A stretch of DNA of 64,000 bases from Mesorhizobium sp. M4B.F.Ca.ET.058.02.1.1 (lineage in GTDB: Bacteria; Pseudomonadota; Alphaproteobacteria; Rhizobiales; Rhizobiaceae). Under the pieces are notes generated by a model. It was not told where the DNA came from and made no database searches. It worked only from the letters and a program-made list of their open reading frames with translations. Shown here piece by piece: positions 28,060 through 37,440 of the stretch. Where the stretch lies: the NCBI RefSeq assembly GCF_003952505.1, contig NZ_CP034450.1, forward strand, positions 186,001 to 250,000. Direction: 5' to 3'. Every line of letters starts with the position of its first letter. Position 1 is the first letter of the stretch. Made by a program: the position numbers and the translations under genes.

Positions 28060-29310
28060 GTGTCGCCGATCGTGATGGCCATCCTCCTGGCCGGCAATCT
28101 CGGACTGATTTTTCTGCTGATGACCGTGCCGCTGGGTTTGCGTACGGTCACGGTGTCCCGGCTGGTGGCGGCGGACCGCCATCGGCTCTGGCAGGCGCTA
28201 TGGCCGTTCGGCAGCGATGCCGGCTGGTCGGGCGAGATCGTTTCGACGCAGGCACTGGATGGGGAGGGCATGGCCCGGATCACCCTGTCCTGGGAGGGGC
28301 GCGATGGCCAGCCGATCGAACGCAGGGTCGCGCTTGAAAATGTCGTCGAGGCCAGCCGGTTCTCCATGCGCGTCCTCGACGATTCTTCGCTCGATGCCTC
28401 GTTCTGGGCAAACTATCGCGAAACCATCGAGCTCGCGGCCGAAGGCGGCGCGACCCGGGTGAGTCTCAGCCAGACCGATCGCTATCGCGGCGTCGCGTTC
28501 CTGATCTTCCGCTATTTCGCCATGCGTCGCGAGCTCGGCAAGCTGCAGCGCTGGGCGAGGACCGGAGAGTATCGCAAGGGCGGCTGGTTCGAGCATCCGC
28601 TGAGCCAGGTCGGATTCGCCGTGCTTTCGGCCTTCATCCTGTGGCCGTTCTTCGGCCTCAGCCTTGGCGGCCTGGCGCTGGCCGCGATCCTGACCTCGGT
28701 GGTCGCCCTGCACGAGCTCGGCCATATGGCGGCATTCCGGCTGATGGGACATAGCAGGGCGCGCATGATCTTCATCCCGCTGCTCGGCGGTATCGCCATC
28801 GGCGGCAGGCCCTACGACAGCCGCTTCGAGGTGGCCTTCGTGGCGCTGATGGGCGCCGGCTTCTCGGCCTTCCTGGTGCCCGTGCTGATTGCCGCCAGCG
28901 GGCTTGCCAGAGGCGAGGGGCATGGCGCAGTCGCCGCGCTGCTGGCGACGCTGGCAGGCTTTTCCGCGCTCTTCAACATCGCCAATCTGGTGCCGGTGTG
29001 GAAGTTCGACGGCGGCCAGGTGCTGCGCCAGATCTGCCCCGGACCGATCGCGCTGGCACTGGCTTCGTTCCTGCTGCTGTCAGCCCTGCTGGCGCTCGGC
29101 TGGCTGGCCGGCTTTTCGCCGGGCTTCCTGCTTGCGGCCGGCGTCGTGTTCCTGATCCTCAGCCTGCTCACCATGGGCAGCGCGGTGAAGCCGCGCCATG
29201 AGCTGAAGCCGATTCGCACCTTGGACCGTTTCGCCATGGCCGGCGCGCTACTCGCGGTCTTCGCCATCCACGGCTACGGGGTGCTGTGGGCGTCGGCGCA
29301 ACTGGTCTGA
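28060..29310 (+). CDS. M50-type (site-2 protease) membrane metalloprotease with N-terminal SRPBCC-like domain
   Basis: 416-residue membrane protein. The N-terminus has one hydrophobic helix, then about 120 residues resembling the SRPBCC/polyketide-cyclase fold (RTVTVSRLVAADRHRLWQAL, then GATRVSLSQTDRYRG). After this comes a multi-helix M50 domain with the zinc motif HELGH in VVALHELGHMAAFRLMGHSR and the distal metal-binding motif NLVPVWKFDGGQVLR. No PDZ domain is seen. I start it at the GTG at 28060, which has AGGGAG eight bases upstream; an ATG at 28075 is the alternative. The domain pairing is uncommon. The substrate is unknown; site-2 proteases usually release regulators from the membrane. 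Confidence 0.82.
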   Translation: MSPIVMAILLAGNLGLIFLLMTVPLGLRTVTVSRLVAADRHRLWQALWPFGSDAGWSGEIVSTQALDGEGMARITLSWEGRDGQPIERRVALENVVEASRFSMRVLDDSSLDASFWANYRETIELAAEGGATRVSLSQTDRYRGVAFLIFRYFAMRRELGKLQRWARTGEYRKGGWFEHPLSQVGFAVLSAFILWPFFGLSLGGLALAAILTSVVALHELGHMAAFRLMGHSRARMIFIPLLGGIAIGGRPYDSRFEVAFVALMGAGFSAFLVPVLIAASGLARGEGHGAVAALLATLAGFSALFNIANLVPVWKFDGGQVLRQICPGPIALALASFLLLSALLALGWLAGFSPGFLLAAGVVFLILSLLTMGSAVKPRHELKPIRTLDRFAMAGALLAVFAIHGYGVLWASAQLV

Positions 29311-29329
29311 GCCGAATTCGGCATAGGCT

Positions 29330-30073
29330 TCAGCCGGCCTTGCGGATCGCCTCGACGGCTGAAGCGGCGGCGGGGCCGAACGCATGTTCGAAAGCGGATT
29401 TCAGCGCCAGGTCAAGGTCGGCCATGGTCACCGGCAGGCCGAGGTCGACCAGGCTGGTCACGCCATGGTCCTCGACGCCACAGGGCACGATGCCGGTGAA
29501 GTGTCCGAGTTCCGGCTCGACATTGATGGCGATGCCATGAAAGCTCACCCAGCGCCTCAGCCTGATGCCTATTGCCGCGATCTTGTCCTCGGCCGGCGTG
29601 CCGTCGGCAAGCGCAGGGCGGTCCGGCCGCACCACCCAGACGCCGACCCTGTCCTCGCGCCGCTCACCGCGCACGTTGAAGGCGGCGAGCGTCGCGATGA
29701 TCCACTCTTCGAGCGCGGCAACGAAAGCGCGCACATCCTCGCGTCGGCGCTTGAGGTCGAGCATAACATACGCGACCCGCTGGCCAGGACCGTGATAGGT
29801 GTATTCGCCGCCGCGGCCGGCCGAAAAGACCGGAAACCGGTCGGGCTCGATCAGGTCCTCGATGCGGGCGCTGGTGCCGGCCGTGTAGAGCGGCGGATGC
29901 TCGACCAGCCAGACCATCTCGCCGGCGGCACCGCTGCGGATCGCCTCGGCGCGCGCCTCCATGAAGGCGATCGCCTCGGGATAGGCGGTGAGGCCAGGCT
30001 CGATCACCCATTCGACAGGTGCTGAACCGGGCAGGGGCAGGAACGACGTGGCGATCTGGCTGCGTTCTGGCAT
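29330..30073 (-). CDS. lipB: Octanoyltransferase LipB
   Basis: 247-residue lipoyl(octanoyl) transferase that moves octanoate from acyl carrier protein to lipoyl domains of 2-oxoacid dehydrogenases and GcvH. Family motifs: [34 protein letters not shown], the catalytic Lys segment [20 protein letters not shown] and the catalytic Cys in [17 protein letters not shown] at 30073 ([13 protein letters not shown]) is taken; eight more codons upstream are possible. It is convergent with the M50 gene. Confidence 0.96.
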   Translation of the reverse strand: MPERSQIATSFLPLPGSAPVEWVIEPGLTAYPEAIAFMEARAEAIRSGAAGEMVWLVEHPPLYTAGTSARIEDLIEPDRFPVFSAGRGGEYTYHGPGQRVAYVMLDLKRRREDVRAFVAALEEWIIATLAAFNVRGERREDRVGVWVVRPDRPALADGTPAEDKIAAIGIRLRRWVSFHGIAINVEPELGHFTGIVPCGVEDHGVTSLVDLGLPVTMADLDLALKSAFEHAFGPAAASAVEAIRKAG

Positions 30074-30175
30074 GATAAATCTCTTGTGCCCTCTCATATG
30101 GCGGCAATGGCTGCAAACGTCCAGTTCCCCGGCATTTTCCGAAGCTGTGGGACGTTATGCCGGCAGCTCTGTCCG

Positions 30176-30224
30176 ATGCATGTCGTTCCCCCAAAACCGC
30201 TACGCACTTTTGGGCGACATGCAT
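30176..30224. repeat. Palindromic intergenic repeat (copy 1)
   Basis: 49-base imperfect palindrome with outer arms ATGCATGTCG and CGACATGCAT and inner arms CCCAAAA / TTTTGGG. A second copy in the opposite orientation lies at 51689-51737. The cores (GTGYGYAGCGG) match apart from a few bases, which marks it as a dispersed REP-like element of this genome. Confidence 0.8.
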
Positions 30225-30311
30225 TGGCGAATATTCCGCGCGGCGCACTTGTTTCGCCGGAAACGATTTGCTACAGGCCCCGAGCCGGTTCGTTCCGGCT
30301 CCTACCACGTG

Positions 30312-30395
30312 CGGTCGTGGCGGAATTGGTAGACGCGCAGCGTTGAGGTCGCTGTGGGGCAACCCGTGGAAGTTCGAGTCTTCTCGACCGCACCA
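30312..30395 (+). tRNA. tRNA-Leu (GAG)
   Basis: Acceptor stem GCGGTCG / CGACCGC, leucine-type D arm (GCGGAATTGGTAGACGCGC), anticodon stem CAGCG/CGCTG with loop TTGAGGT giving anticodon GAG, a long class II variable arm (TGGGGCAACCCGTGG), T arm GTTCGAGTC and an encoded ACCA end. It reads CUC/CUU leucine codons. It sits on the plus strand between lipB and ppc, both on the minus strand. Confidence 0.95.
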
Positions 30396-30539
30396 ATCTC
30401 TTCCCGAAAGTTCCTTTGAACAGCCTTTGGACTTAGGCTGGCGCGAGCGCTTGCGGCCGCCCGCGCGGGGCAAATCAGAAGCGATCGCCCGTAGGAATCA
30501 ATGCCGCCGGTGATGCAGGCAGCTCGGCAAAGGCCGGTC

Positions 30540-33223
30540 CTACCCCGTCCACCCCAGCCCCGCCGAGATGCAGTTGATCGAGACGAGCAGGGCGTCGGTC
30601 GCCCGCTTTTGATCCGCTGCGCCGGTATTGGCGCGAACTTCACGCAGCAGATCGACCTGCAGCCGGTGGATGTCATCCATCTGTCGCCGCAGATTGTCGA
30701 AACGCCGCTTGAACATCGGAAAGCGCGCGGAGAGATCGCCTCCCGTGAGGTCGCCGATCAGGCGTCGCGTCAACTCATATTCAGCGGCGATGCGGGCGTG
30801 GATTCGTCCGGCCGCATCGCTGTCGGACACCAGGCCGGCGTAGAGCCGCGCGATCTCCATGTCGGACTGGTAAAGCGTCTTCTCGGCCTCGTCGACGATC
30901 AGGCGGAAGAAGCGCGAGTGCTCGAACATGCGGGCCAGAAGGTCGCGCCCGGCCTCGCCGCGCACGGTGACGAAGGAGCTCATCGCGCTGCCGATGCCAT
31001 ACCAGCCGGTCAACAGATGACGGTTCTGGCTCCAGGCGAACACCCATGGAATGGCGCGCAGGTCGGCGATGCCGCTGGCGCCAAAACGGCGGTCCGGCCG
31101 CGAACCCATTTTCAAGAGCGCCAGCTCCGCGACCGGGCTCGCCTGGTTGAAATAGTTGAGGAAGCCGGGCTCGGCCATCAGCCCGGCATAGGATGCCTGC
31201 GACATGCCTGCCAGCGCTTCCAGCGCTTCGTCGAACTCCGGCGCTTCCTTCAGCTCGACATCGCCGGGCGATCCTACACTGTGAGCCAGCACGCCAGCGG
31301 CGAGAATCTCGAGCTGGTTGAGGCCGGTGCCGCGATTGGCGAATTTCGACGAGACGACCTCGCCCTGCTCGGTCACCCGCATGGTTCCGGCGACGGTGCC
31401 TGCCGGCTGCGCCGCGATTGCCCGCCCGGTCGGCGCACCGCCACGGCTGACGGAGCCGCCGCGGCCGTGGAAGAAACTGATCCTGACCTTGTGCTTGCGC
31501 CCGATCGCCGCGAGGCGCTTTTGCGCTTTTGCCAGTTCCCAATTGGAGGCCAGGAAACCGCCGTCCTTGTTGGAGTCCGAATAGCCGAGCATGATTTCCT
31601 GGCGCGCGCCGAAATCTTGCACCGTGCGCCTCACCAGCGAAACGCCGAGCAATCCGTTCAGGATGCCCGGGGCGGCCTGCAGATCGGCGATGGTCTCGAA
31701 CAAGGGCACGATCCGCAGCCGGATTGTGCCGCCGCCACCGGGCGCGGTCGAAAGGCCGCAATATTGCGCCAGCAGATAGACAGCGAGCAGGTCGTCGGCC
31801 GAGCGGGTCATGCTGAGAACGAAAGCGCCGACCGCGTCGCCATCCGATCCGGAGATGTGCCTGGCGATGACCGAGAACGTCGAAAGTAGTTCGCCTGCTT
31901 CAGGCGAGAGCCGGTCTGCGTTGATCTTCAGCTGCTCGCCCTGGCTCAAGGCAGCACGAATGCGCGCCGACCATAGCGGCGTGCCGACTGCCACCGGGTC
32001 AGCGGGATTTGTCAGCGCAAACAGCTCGGCCAGCACGCGGTTGACGACCGTGGAGTTCTGCCTGACGTCGAGCGAAACCGTGCGGAAGCCGAAGCTTCCG
32101 ACCTGCCAAAGCAGCGGCTGGACGAAACGCCTGGCTACCGCGCGTCCGCCGATCGCTTCGAGCACTGAAGACAGGGCGTTGAGATCGGTCCGAAACGCCT
32201 CCGCCGAGGGGTACGCTGGCGTCCCGCCATCCCGCGTGGCGATCAGCCGGGCAAGCAGGGCCGAGGCGAACTGGCGAAGTGGTTCGTCAGGGTTGCGGGC
32301 GGCGAGCTCGTGTCCCTGTCCGCTTTTATCGAGCGCCGTTTGCAGCACCGGCTCGAAGCTGGCCGGCAGGTCGATAACGTTCGAGCTGGCGCTGAGCACC
32401 GACACCAGCCGCTGCACCTGCGCCAGATACCAGCCTATGGCGGTATTGCGGTATTCGGCCATGGCATGGGCCGTGACCGCGGCCGTCACGTTGGGATTGC
32501 CATCGCGGTCGCCGCCGATCCACGAAGCATAGCGCATGAAGGAGGGAACTCTGATCGGCTCTTCCGGATAGTGACGCTCGAAGGCGCCTTGGAGCTTGCC
32601 ATAGAGCTGCGGCGTCGCCTCGAAGATGACTTCGCGAAAGAAATGCAGGCCCCAGGCGATTTCGCGTTCGACCGTCGGGCGCTCCAGCCGCAGTTCACCC
32701 GTCATCCACAAAAGCTCGATTTCGCTTTCCAGATCGGCGACCAGCAGGTCGCGCTCGCGCGGCGCCCAGCGCGGCTGGTCGAGCTCGGTCAGCTTGCGAT
32801 AGATACGGCGGTGGATCTCCAGCACCGTGACGCGCTTGGCCTCCGTCGGGTGCGCGGTCATGGTCGGGCCGACACAAAGCTCGCTGAGCGCCGTCTGGAC
32901 TTCTTTCGCGGAGTGACCGTTCGCTGCCATCTGCGCGATCACGCTGGCAAAGGACCCGGGCACCTCATCGACACCGGCGCCTTGTTCGAGTTCGCGGCGC
33001 GCCCGCATGGCAAGCAACTCGTCGGCAATCGCCAGCAACTGGAACCATACGCCGCTCGCCTGGAGCGCCGGGATGCGCTGCTCGGGGCGAGGGAGACAAG
33101 CGACCTGCGTCCGCTCAGAACGGCGGCGATCTCCGGCTCGCGCGCGCTTGCGACCTGAAGCAGCAGGCGCAACAAAAGGCTGCGCTCATCCTCACGAAAC
33201 TTGATGCGTCTGCTCTGTTCCAA
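30540..33223 (-). pseudogene. ppc: Phosphoenolpyruvate carboxylase, one-base frameshift
   Basis: PEP carboxylase makes oxaloacetate from PEP and bicarbonate; in the serine cycle it fixes CO2. The N-terminus starts at a TTG at 33223 with CAGGAG upstream (MEQSRRIKFREDERSLLL). Near 33084, at a run of four G, the frame shifts by one: the expected continuation QRIPALQASGVWFQLLAIAD is in the other frame. That frame stays open to 30540 and carries the catalytic motifs TAHPTEAKR, GYSDSNKDGG and FHGRGGSVSRGG. Restoring one base gives about 894 residues, normal for the family. It could be a real mutation or a sequence error. Without repair, only an internal-start product of at most 832 residues would be made. 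Confidence 0.88.
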
Positions 33224-33294
33224 AGCGCTCTCCTGATCCCGTCCGCATCGGCTGCCGCTGTAGCCGCGCCCTGAATCGAGGGTGGCGCCGGCTG

Positions 33295-34263
33295 TCAGGC
33301 GACCCGGTCGGGAACCGGACGCCCCTCGAAGAAGGCGGTCAGGTTCTCCACCACCTTCATGCCCATCGCCACCCGCGTTTCCTCGGTCGCGCTGCCGAGA
33401 TGCGGCAGCAGCACGACATTCTCCAACTGCTTCAGTGCCTCCGGAACGGCCGGCTCCTCGGCAAAGACGTCGAGGCCAGCGCCGGCGATCTCGCGCCTTT
33501 GCAGCGCGCCGATCAGGGCGTCCTGGTCGACGACGTCGCCGCGCGCGGTGTTGATCAGGAACGCGCTATCCTTCATCAACCGCAGGCTTCGGGCATCGAT
33601 CAGATGGCGGTTTTCCGCGCCGCCCGGACAGTGCAGGGACACGAAATCGGATGCCGCGAGCACACCTTCCAGAGTCTGCATCTGCACCGCGCTCATGGCG
33701 CGCGTCTCCTCATCATCGACCGGCGAGCGATTGAAGAACACGATCTTCATGCCGAAGCCGAAATGCGCGCGCCTGGCCGTCGCCTTGCCGATGCGCCCCA
33801 TGCCGACAATACCCAAGGTCTTGCCCGACACCTTCGCGCCGGCCATGTGGGTCGGTGACCAGCCGCGCCACTCTCCGGCCCGCAGCTGCCGTTCGCCTTC
33901 ACCGGTCCGGCGCGCGACAGCCAACATCAGGCTAAGCGCGAGGTCGGCGGTGCAATCGGTCAGCACGCCAGGCGTGTTGGTCACCACGATGTCGCGGTCG
34001 CGGGCCGCCGCGACATCGATATGGCTGAAGCCGACGCCGAAATTGGCGATGATGCGGGTGCGGGCGTCGCCGTCGGGAAACACGGCGGAAGGCAAGCGGT
34101 CGCTGACCGTTGCCAGGATGGCGTCAAAATCCGCGAAGGCGGAAGTCATCGCGGCAGCACTCAGCGGCGTGTCGTCTGCGTTGAGGGTCGTGTCGAAGCG
34201 CTCGGCGAGGATCGCTTCGACGGCGGCCGGCCATTTGCGGGTGACAATCAAACGCGGTTTCAT
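33295..34263 (-). CDS. D-2-hydroxyacid dehydrogenase, probable hydroxypyruvate/glyoxylate reductase
   Basis: 322-residue NAD(P)-dependent D-isomer-specific 2-hydroxyacid dehydrogenase. The nucleotide motif is GIVGMGRIGKATARRAHFGF; the active-site residues are seen as the Arg in INTARGDVVDQ, the Glu in VFAEEPAVPE and the His in VLLPHLGSAT. In the serine cycle the matching step is hydroxypyruvate to D-glycerate (HprA), which fits its place between mtkB and ppc. By sequence alone it could also be a glyoxylate reductase (GyaR). The gap to mtkB is 88 bases. Confidence 0.9.
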   Translation of the reverse strand: MKPRLIVTRKWPAAVEAILAERFDTTLNADDTPLSAAAMTSAFADFDAILATVSDRLPSAVFPDGDARTRIIANFGVGFSHIDVAAARDRDIVVTNTPGVLTDCTADLALSLMLAVARRTGEGERQLRAGEWRGWSPTHMAGAKVSGKTLGIVGMGRIGKATARRAHFGFGMKIVFFNRSPVDDEETRAMSAVQMQTLEGVLAASDFVSLHCPGGAENRHLIDARSLRLMKDSAFLINTARGDVVDQDALIGALQRREIAGAGLDVFAEEPAVPEALKQLENVVLLPHLGSATEETRVAMGMKVVENLTAFFEGRPVPDRVA

Positions 34264-34351
34264 CGAATTTCCTGCCGATCGACGGGCCGCCGCGATGCTT
34301 GCGCCGGCCCGATACAGACTTTCACTTGCGTTATGTGGCCTTCAGCGGCCG

Positions 34352-35251
34352 TCACGCCGCCTTCTTGGTCCGCGCCAGCGTGTCGGCCACGACCTCGCCA
34401 AAGGAGGCGGGAGTCGGCACGATGACGACGCCGGCTTCCTTCAGGATCTCGACCTTTTCCTGCGCCGACTCGCCGAAGGCGGAGATGATCGCGCCGGCGT
34501 GGCCCATGCGGCGGCCCTTCGGCGCCGAAAGCCCGGCGATGTAGGCGATCAGCGGCTTGCGCATGTTGTCGCGCGCCCAGATCGCGGCTTCGGCTTCCTG
34601 CGGACCGCCGATCTCGCCGATCATGACCACGGCGTCGGTATCCTCGTCGCGTTCGAAGAGCTGCAGGATGTCCTTGAAGGACGAGCCGTTGATCGGGTCG
34701 CCGCCGATGCCGACGCTGGTCGACACGCCGATGCCGAGCGCCTTCATCTGCGAGGCCGCCTCGTAGCCCAGCGTGCCGGAGCGGCCGACGATGCCGACGC
34801 GGCCGGGGAGGTAGATGCTGCCGGGCATGATGCCCATCAGCGCCTGTCCGGGCGTGATGACGCCGGCGCAGTTCGGACCGACGAGGCGCATGCGGTCCTC
34901 GAAGCGATAACGGCGCATGTAGCGCTTGACCTGCATCATGTCCTGCGACGGGATGCCGTCGGTGATGCAGACGCAAAGCTTGATGCCGGCGTCCGCCGCT
35001 TCCATGATCGAATCGGCGGCGAAGGGCGGCGGCACGAAGACAATGCTGGCCTCGGCGCGGGTCTCGCGCACGGCGCCCTTGACGGTGTTGAAGATGGGCA
35101 GGCCGAGATGGGTCTGGCCGCCCTTGCCGGGGGTGACGCCGCCGACCAGCTTGGTGCCGTAGCGCTTCATGTCCTCGGCATGGAAGCTGCCGATCTTGCC
35201 GGTGAAGCCCTGGACGATGACGCGGGTGCTGCGATTGAGCAGGATTGCCAT
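34352..35251 (-). CDS. mtkB: Malate--CoA ligase alpha subunit (MtkB; SucD-like)
   Basis: 299-residue subunit of the succinyl-CoA synthetase alpha type. The CoA-binding domain opens with TRVIVQGFTGKIGSFHAEDM; the phosphohistidine is in GRRMGHAGAIISAFGESA, and the ligase motif GPNCAGVITPGQ is present. The neighbours (mtkA, malyl-CoA lyase, serine-glyoxylate aminotransferase) identify it as malate thiokinase, which makes malyl-CoA from malate, CoA and ATP, rather than the citric-acid-cycle enzyme. It is 14 bases downstream of mtkA. Confidence 0.9.
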   Translation of the reverse strand: MAILLNRSTRVIVQGFTGKIGSFHAEDMKRYGTKLVGGVTPGKGGQTHLGLPIFNTVKGAVRETRAEASIVFVPPPFAADSIMEAADAGIKLCVCITDGIPSQDMMQVKRYMRRYRFEDRMRLVGPNCAGVITPGQALMGIMPGSIYLPGRVGIVGRSGTLGYEAASQMKALGIGVSTSVGIGGDPINGSSFKDILQLFERDEDTDAVVMIGEIGGPQEAEAAIWARDNMRKPLIAYIAGLSAPKGRRMGHAGAIISAFGESAQEKVEILKEAGVVIVPTPASFGEVVADTLARTKKAA

Positions 35252-35265
35252 TTTTTCGGTCTCCC

Positions 35266-36453
35266 TCAGGCTGCTTTTTTCTTCTTGGCGGCCGCGCGCC
35301 AGGCGGCGACGGCCTTTTCGGCGGCTTCGGCCAGCGTGTCGGCGACGATCACCGCCTCGCCGGAATCGGCCAGGATCTTGCGTCCTTCCTCGACCTTGGT
35401 GCCGGAGAGCCGCACCACCAGCGGCACGTCGACGCCGACTTCGCGGATCGCCTTGATGACGCCTTCGGCGACCCAGTCGCAGCGGTTGATGCCGGCGAAG
35501 ATGTTGACCAGGATGGTCTCGACATTCTTGTCGCCGAGCACGGCGCGGAAGGATTTCGCCACCCGCTCCGGAGAGGCGCCGCCGCCGATGTCGAGGAAGT
35601 TGGCCGGCTCGCCGCCGGCGATCTTGATCATGTCCATCGTCGCCATGGCGAGGCCGGCGCCATTGATGATGCAGCCGATATTGCCCTCCAGGCCGACATA
35701 GGAAAGGCCGCGGTCACTGGCGAAGGTTTCGCGCGGGTCTTCCTGGCTCTTGTCGCGCAATTCGGAGATCTCCGGGCGGCGGAACAGGGCGTTCTCGTCG
35801 AACGACATCTTGGCGTCGAGCGCGACCAGGCTGCCGTCGCGGGTCACCACCAGCGGATTGATCTCCAGCATCGAGGCGTCGTAATCGCGGAACACCTGGT
35901 AGCAGCCGAGGATGGTTTCGGTCGCCTTGCCGATCAGATTGCTCTCGAGCCCGAGGCCGAAAGCGATCTCGCGCGCCTGGAAGCCCTGCATGCCGACGCC
36001 GGGATCGACCGTGGCGCGGATGATCGAATCCGGCTTCTTTTCGGAGATATCCTCGATCTCCATGCCGCCGGCGGCCGACGCCACGATCATGACGCGCTCT
36101 TCCTTACGGTCGAGCACGAAGCCGAGATAGAGCTCCTGGGCGATGTCGACCGCCTCCTCGAGATAGAGGCGCGAGATCAGCTTGCCGCGCGGGCCGGTCT
36201 GCTGGGTCACCAGCTTGCGGCCGAGCATGGCTTCGGCGGCGTTGGAGATTTCCTCGTCGTTGGCGCAGAGCTTGATGCCGCCGGCCTTGCCGCGCGCACC
36301 GGAGTGAACCTGCGCCTTCAGCACCCATCTCGAGCCGCCGATCTCGCGCGCCCGGTAGGTCGCCTGCTCGGGGCTGTAGGCGAGGCCGCCGCGCGGCACG
36401 TGCACGCCGTGGCGGGCGAGCAGTTCCTTGGCCTGATATTCGTGAATGTCCAT
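35266..36453 (-). CDS. mtkA: Malate--CoA ligase beta subunit (MtkA; SucC-like)
   Basis: 395-residue ATP-grasp subunit of the succinyl-CoA synthetase beta type. The N-terminus [20 protein letters not shown] and the [18 protein letters not shown] segment are characteristic, with the ligase domain [27 protein letters not shown] following (seen as two adjacent blocks). It pairs with MtkB to form malate thiokinase in the serine cycle. The housekeeping SucCD would be expected elsewhere, next to sucA and mdh. An Ala/Lys-rich C-terminus (AAAKKKKAA) is typical of rhizobial copies. Confidence 0.9.
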   Translation of the reverse strand: MDIHEYQAKELLARHGVHVPRGGLAYSPEQATYRAREIGGSRWVLKAQVHSGARGKAGGIKLCANDEEISNAAEAMLGRKLVTQQTGPRGKLISRLYLEEAVDIAQELYLGFVLDRKEERVMIVASAAGGMEIEDISEKKPDSIIRATVDPGVGMQGFQAREIAFGLGLESNLIGKATETILGCYQVFRDYDASMLEINPLVVTRDGSLVALDAKMSFDENALFRRPEISELRDKSQEDPRETFASDRGLSYVGLEGNIGCIINGAGLAMATMDMIKIAGGEPANFLDIGGGASPERVAKSFRAVLGDKNVETILVNIFAGINRCDWVAEGVIKAIREVGVDVPLVVRLSGTKVEEGRKILADSGEAVIVADTLAEAAEKAVAAWRAAAKKKKAA

Positions 36454-36471
36454 TTTTTCCTCCGAAAACTC

Positions 36472-37428
36472 TTAGTGGGTCGCGGCCTGGCCAGCGCGCT
36501 CGATCGCCTCGCTGACCACCAGCACGTTGCGCGCCATGCGTTCCGACGCCGCGTCGATCATCTTGCCGTCGAGCGCAGCCGCGCCCTTGCCGAGCGCCTC
36601 CGCCTCCTTCAGCACCTCCAGGATGCGCCTGGCGCGGGTGACCTCTTTCTCCGGCGGCGAGAACACGTCGTTGGCGAGCGCGATCTGCGATGGATGGATC
36701 GCCCATTTGCCTTCGATGCCGAGTGCCGCGGCACGCCTTGCGGCCGCATTGTAGCCTTCGGGATCGGAGAAATCGCCGAACGGCCCGTCGATGGCGCGCA
36801 GGCCGTAGGCCCTGCAGGCGACAGTCATCCGCGACAAAGCGAAATGCCACTGGTCGCCGGGATAGTCGGGATTGAGGCCGCCGATGTTGACGGTGCGCGC
36901 CTTGTTGCTTGCGGCATAGTCGGCAACGCCGAAATGCATCGCTTCCAGCCGGCCCGGCGTGGCAGCGATCGCCTCGACATTGGCCATGCCGAGCGCTGTC
37001 TCGATCAGCGCCTCGAGGCCGACGCGAGTCTTGTAACCCTTGGCCATCTCAATCTGGTTGACCATGGCCTCGACCATATAGAGGTCGGCCGGGACGCCGA
37101 CCTTCGGAACCAGGATGGTGTCCAGCCGATCGCCGGCCTGCTCCATGACGTCGACCACGTCGCGATACATGTAGTGCGTGTCGAGGCCGTTGATGCGCAC
37201 CGAGACGGTCTTGCCCTTGGCGCGCCAATCGATGTCGTTGAGCGCCTCGATGATGTTCTTGCGGGCGCGCTCCTTGTCCGGCGGCGCGACCGCGTCCTCG
37301 ATGTCGAGAAAGACGAAGTCGGCGGCGCTGTTCGCCGCCTTTTCGATCATCTCCGGGCTCGAACCCGGAACCGCCAGCTCGCTGCGCTGCAGCCGGAGCT
37401 TCTTCAGGTGGTTGATGGTGTGGCTCAT
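36472..37428 (-). CDS. mcl: Malyl-CoA lyase (HpcH/HpaI/CitE family)
   Basis: 318-residue TIM-barrel lyase that cleaves L-malyl-CoA to acetyl-CoA and glyoxylate, closing the serine cycle. Visible features are the N-terminal RSELAVPGSSPEMIEKAAN, the metal ligands in FVFLDIEDAVAPPDKERARK and ALIETALGMANVEAIA, and the CitE-like KWAIHPSQIALANDVFSP. Length matches Mcl1-type lyases (about 320). It lies between sgaA and mtkA with gaps of 12 and 18 bases, so it is clearly co-transcribed. A plain citrate lyase beta subunit is less likely because no citDF genes are present. Confidence 0.92.
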   Translation of the reverse strand: MSHTINHLKKLRLQRSELAVPGSSPEMIEKAANSAADFVFLDIEDAVAPPDKERARKNIIEALNDIDWRAKGKTVSVRINGLDTHYMYRDVVDVMEQAGDRLDTILVPKVGVPADLYMVEAMVNQIEMAKGYKTRVGLEALIETALGMANVEAIAATPGRLEAMHFGVADYAASNKARTVNIGGLNPDYPGDQWHFALSRMTVACRAYGLRAIDGPFGDFSDPEGYNAAARRAAALGIEGKWAIHPSQIALANDVFSPPEKEVTRARRILEVLKEAEALGKGAAALDGKMIDAASERMARNVLVVSEAIERAGQAATH

Positions 37429-37440
37429 GGTCGGTCCTCC

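Noticed and set aside
36472..37428. Citrate lyase beta subunit
   Set aside because: The CitE family match is real, but citD, citF and citC are absent and the neighbours are serine-cycle genes, so malyl-CoA lyase is the better call.
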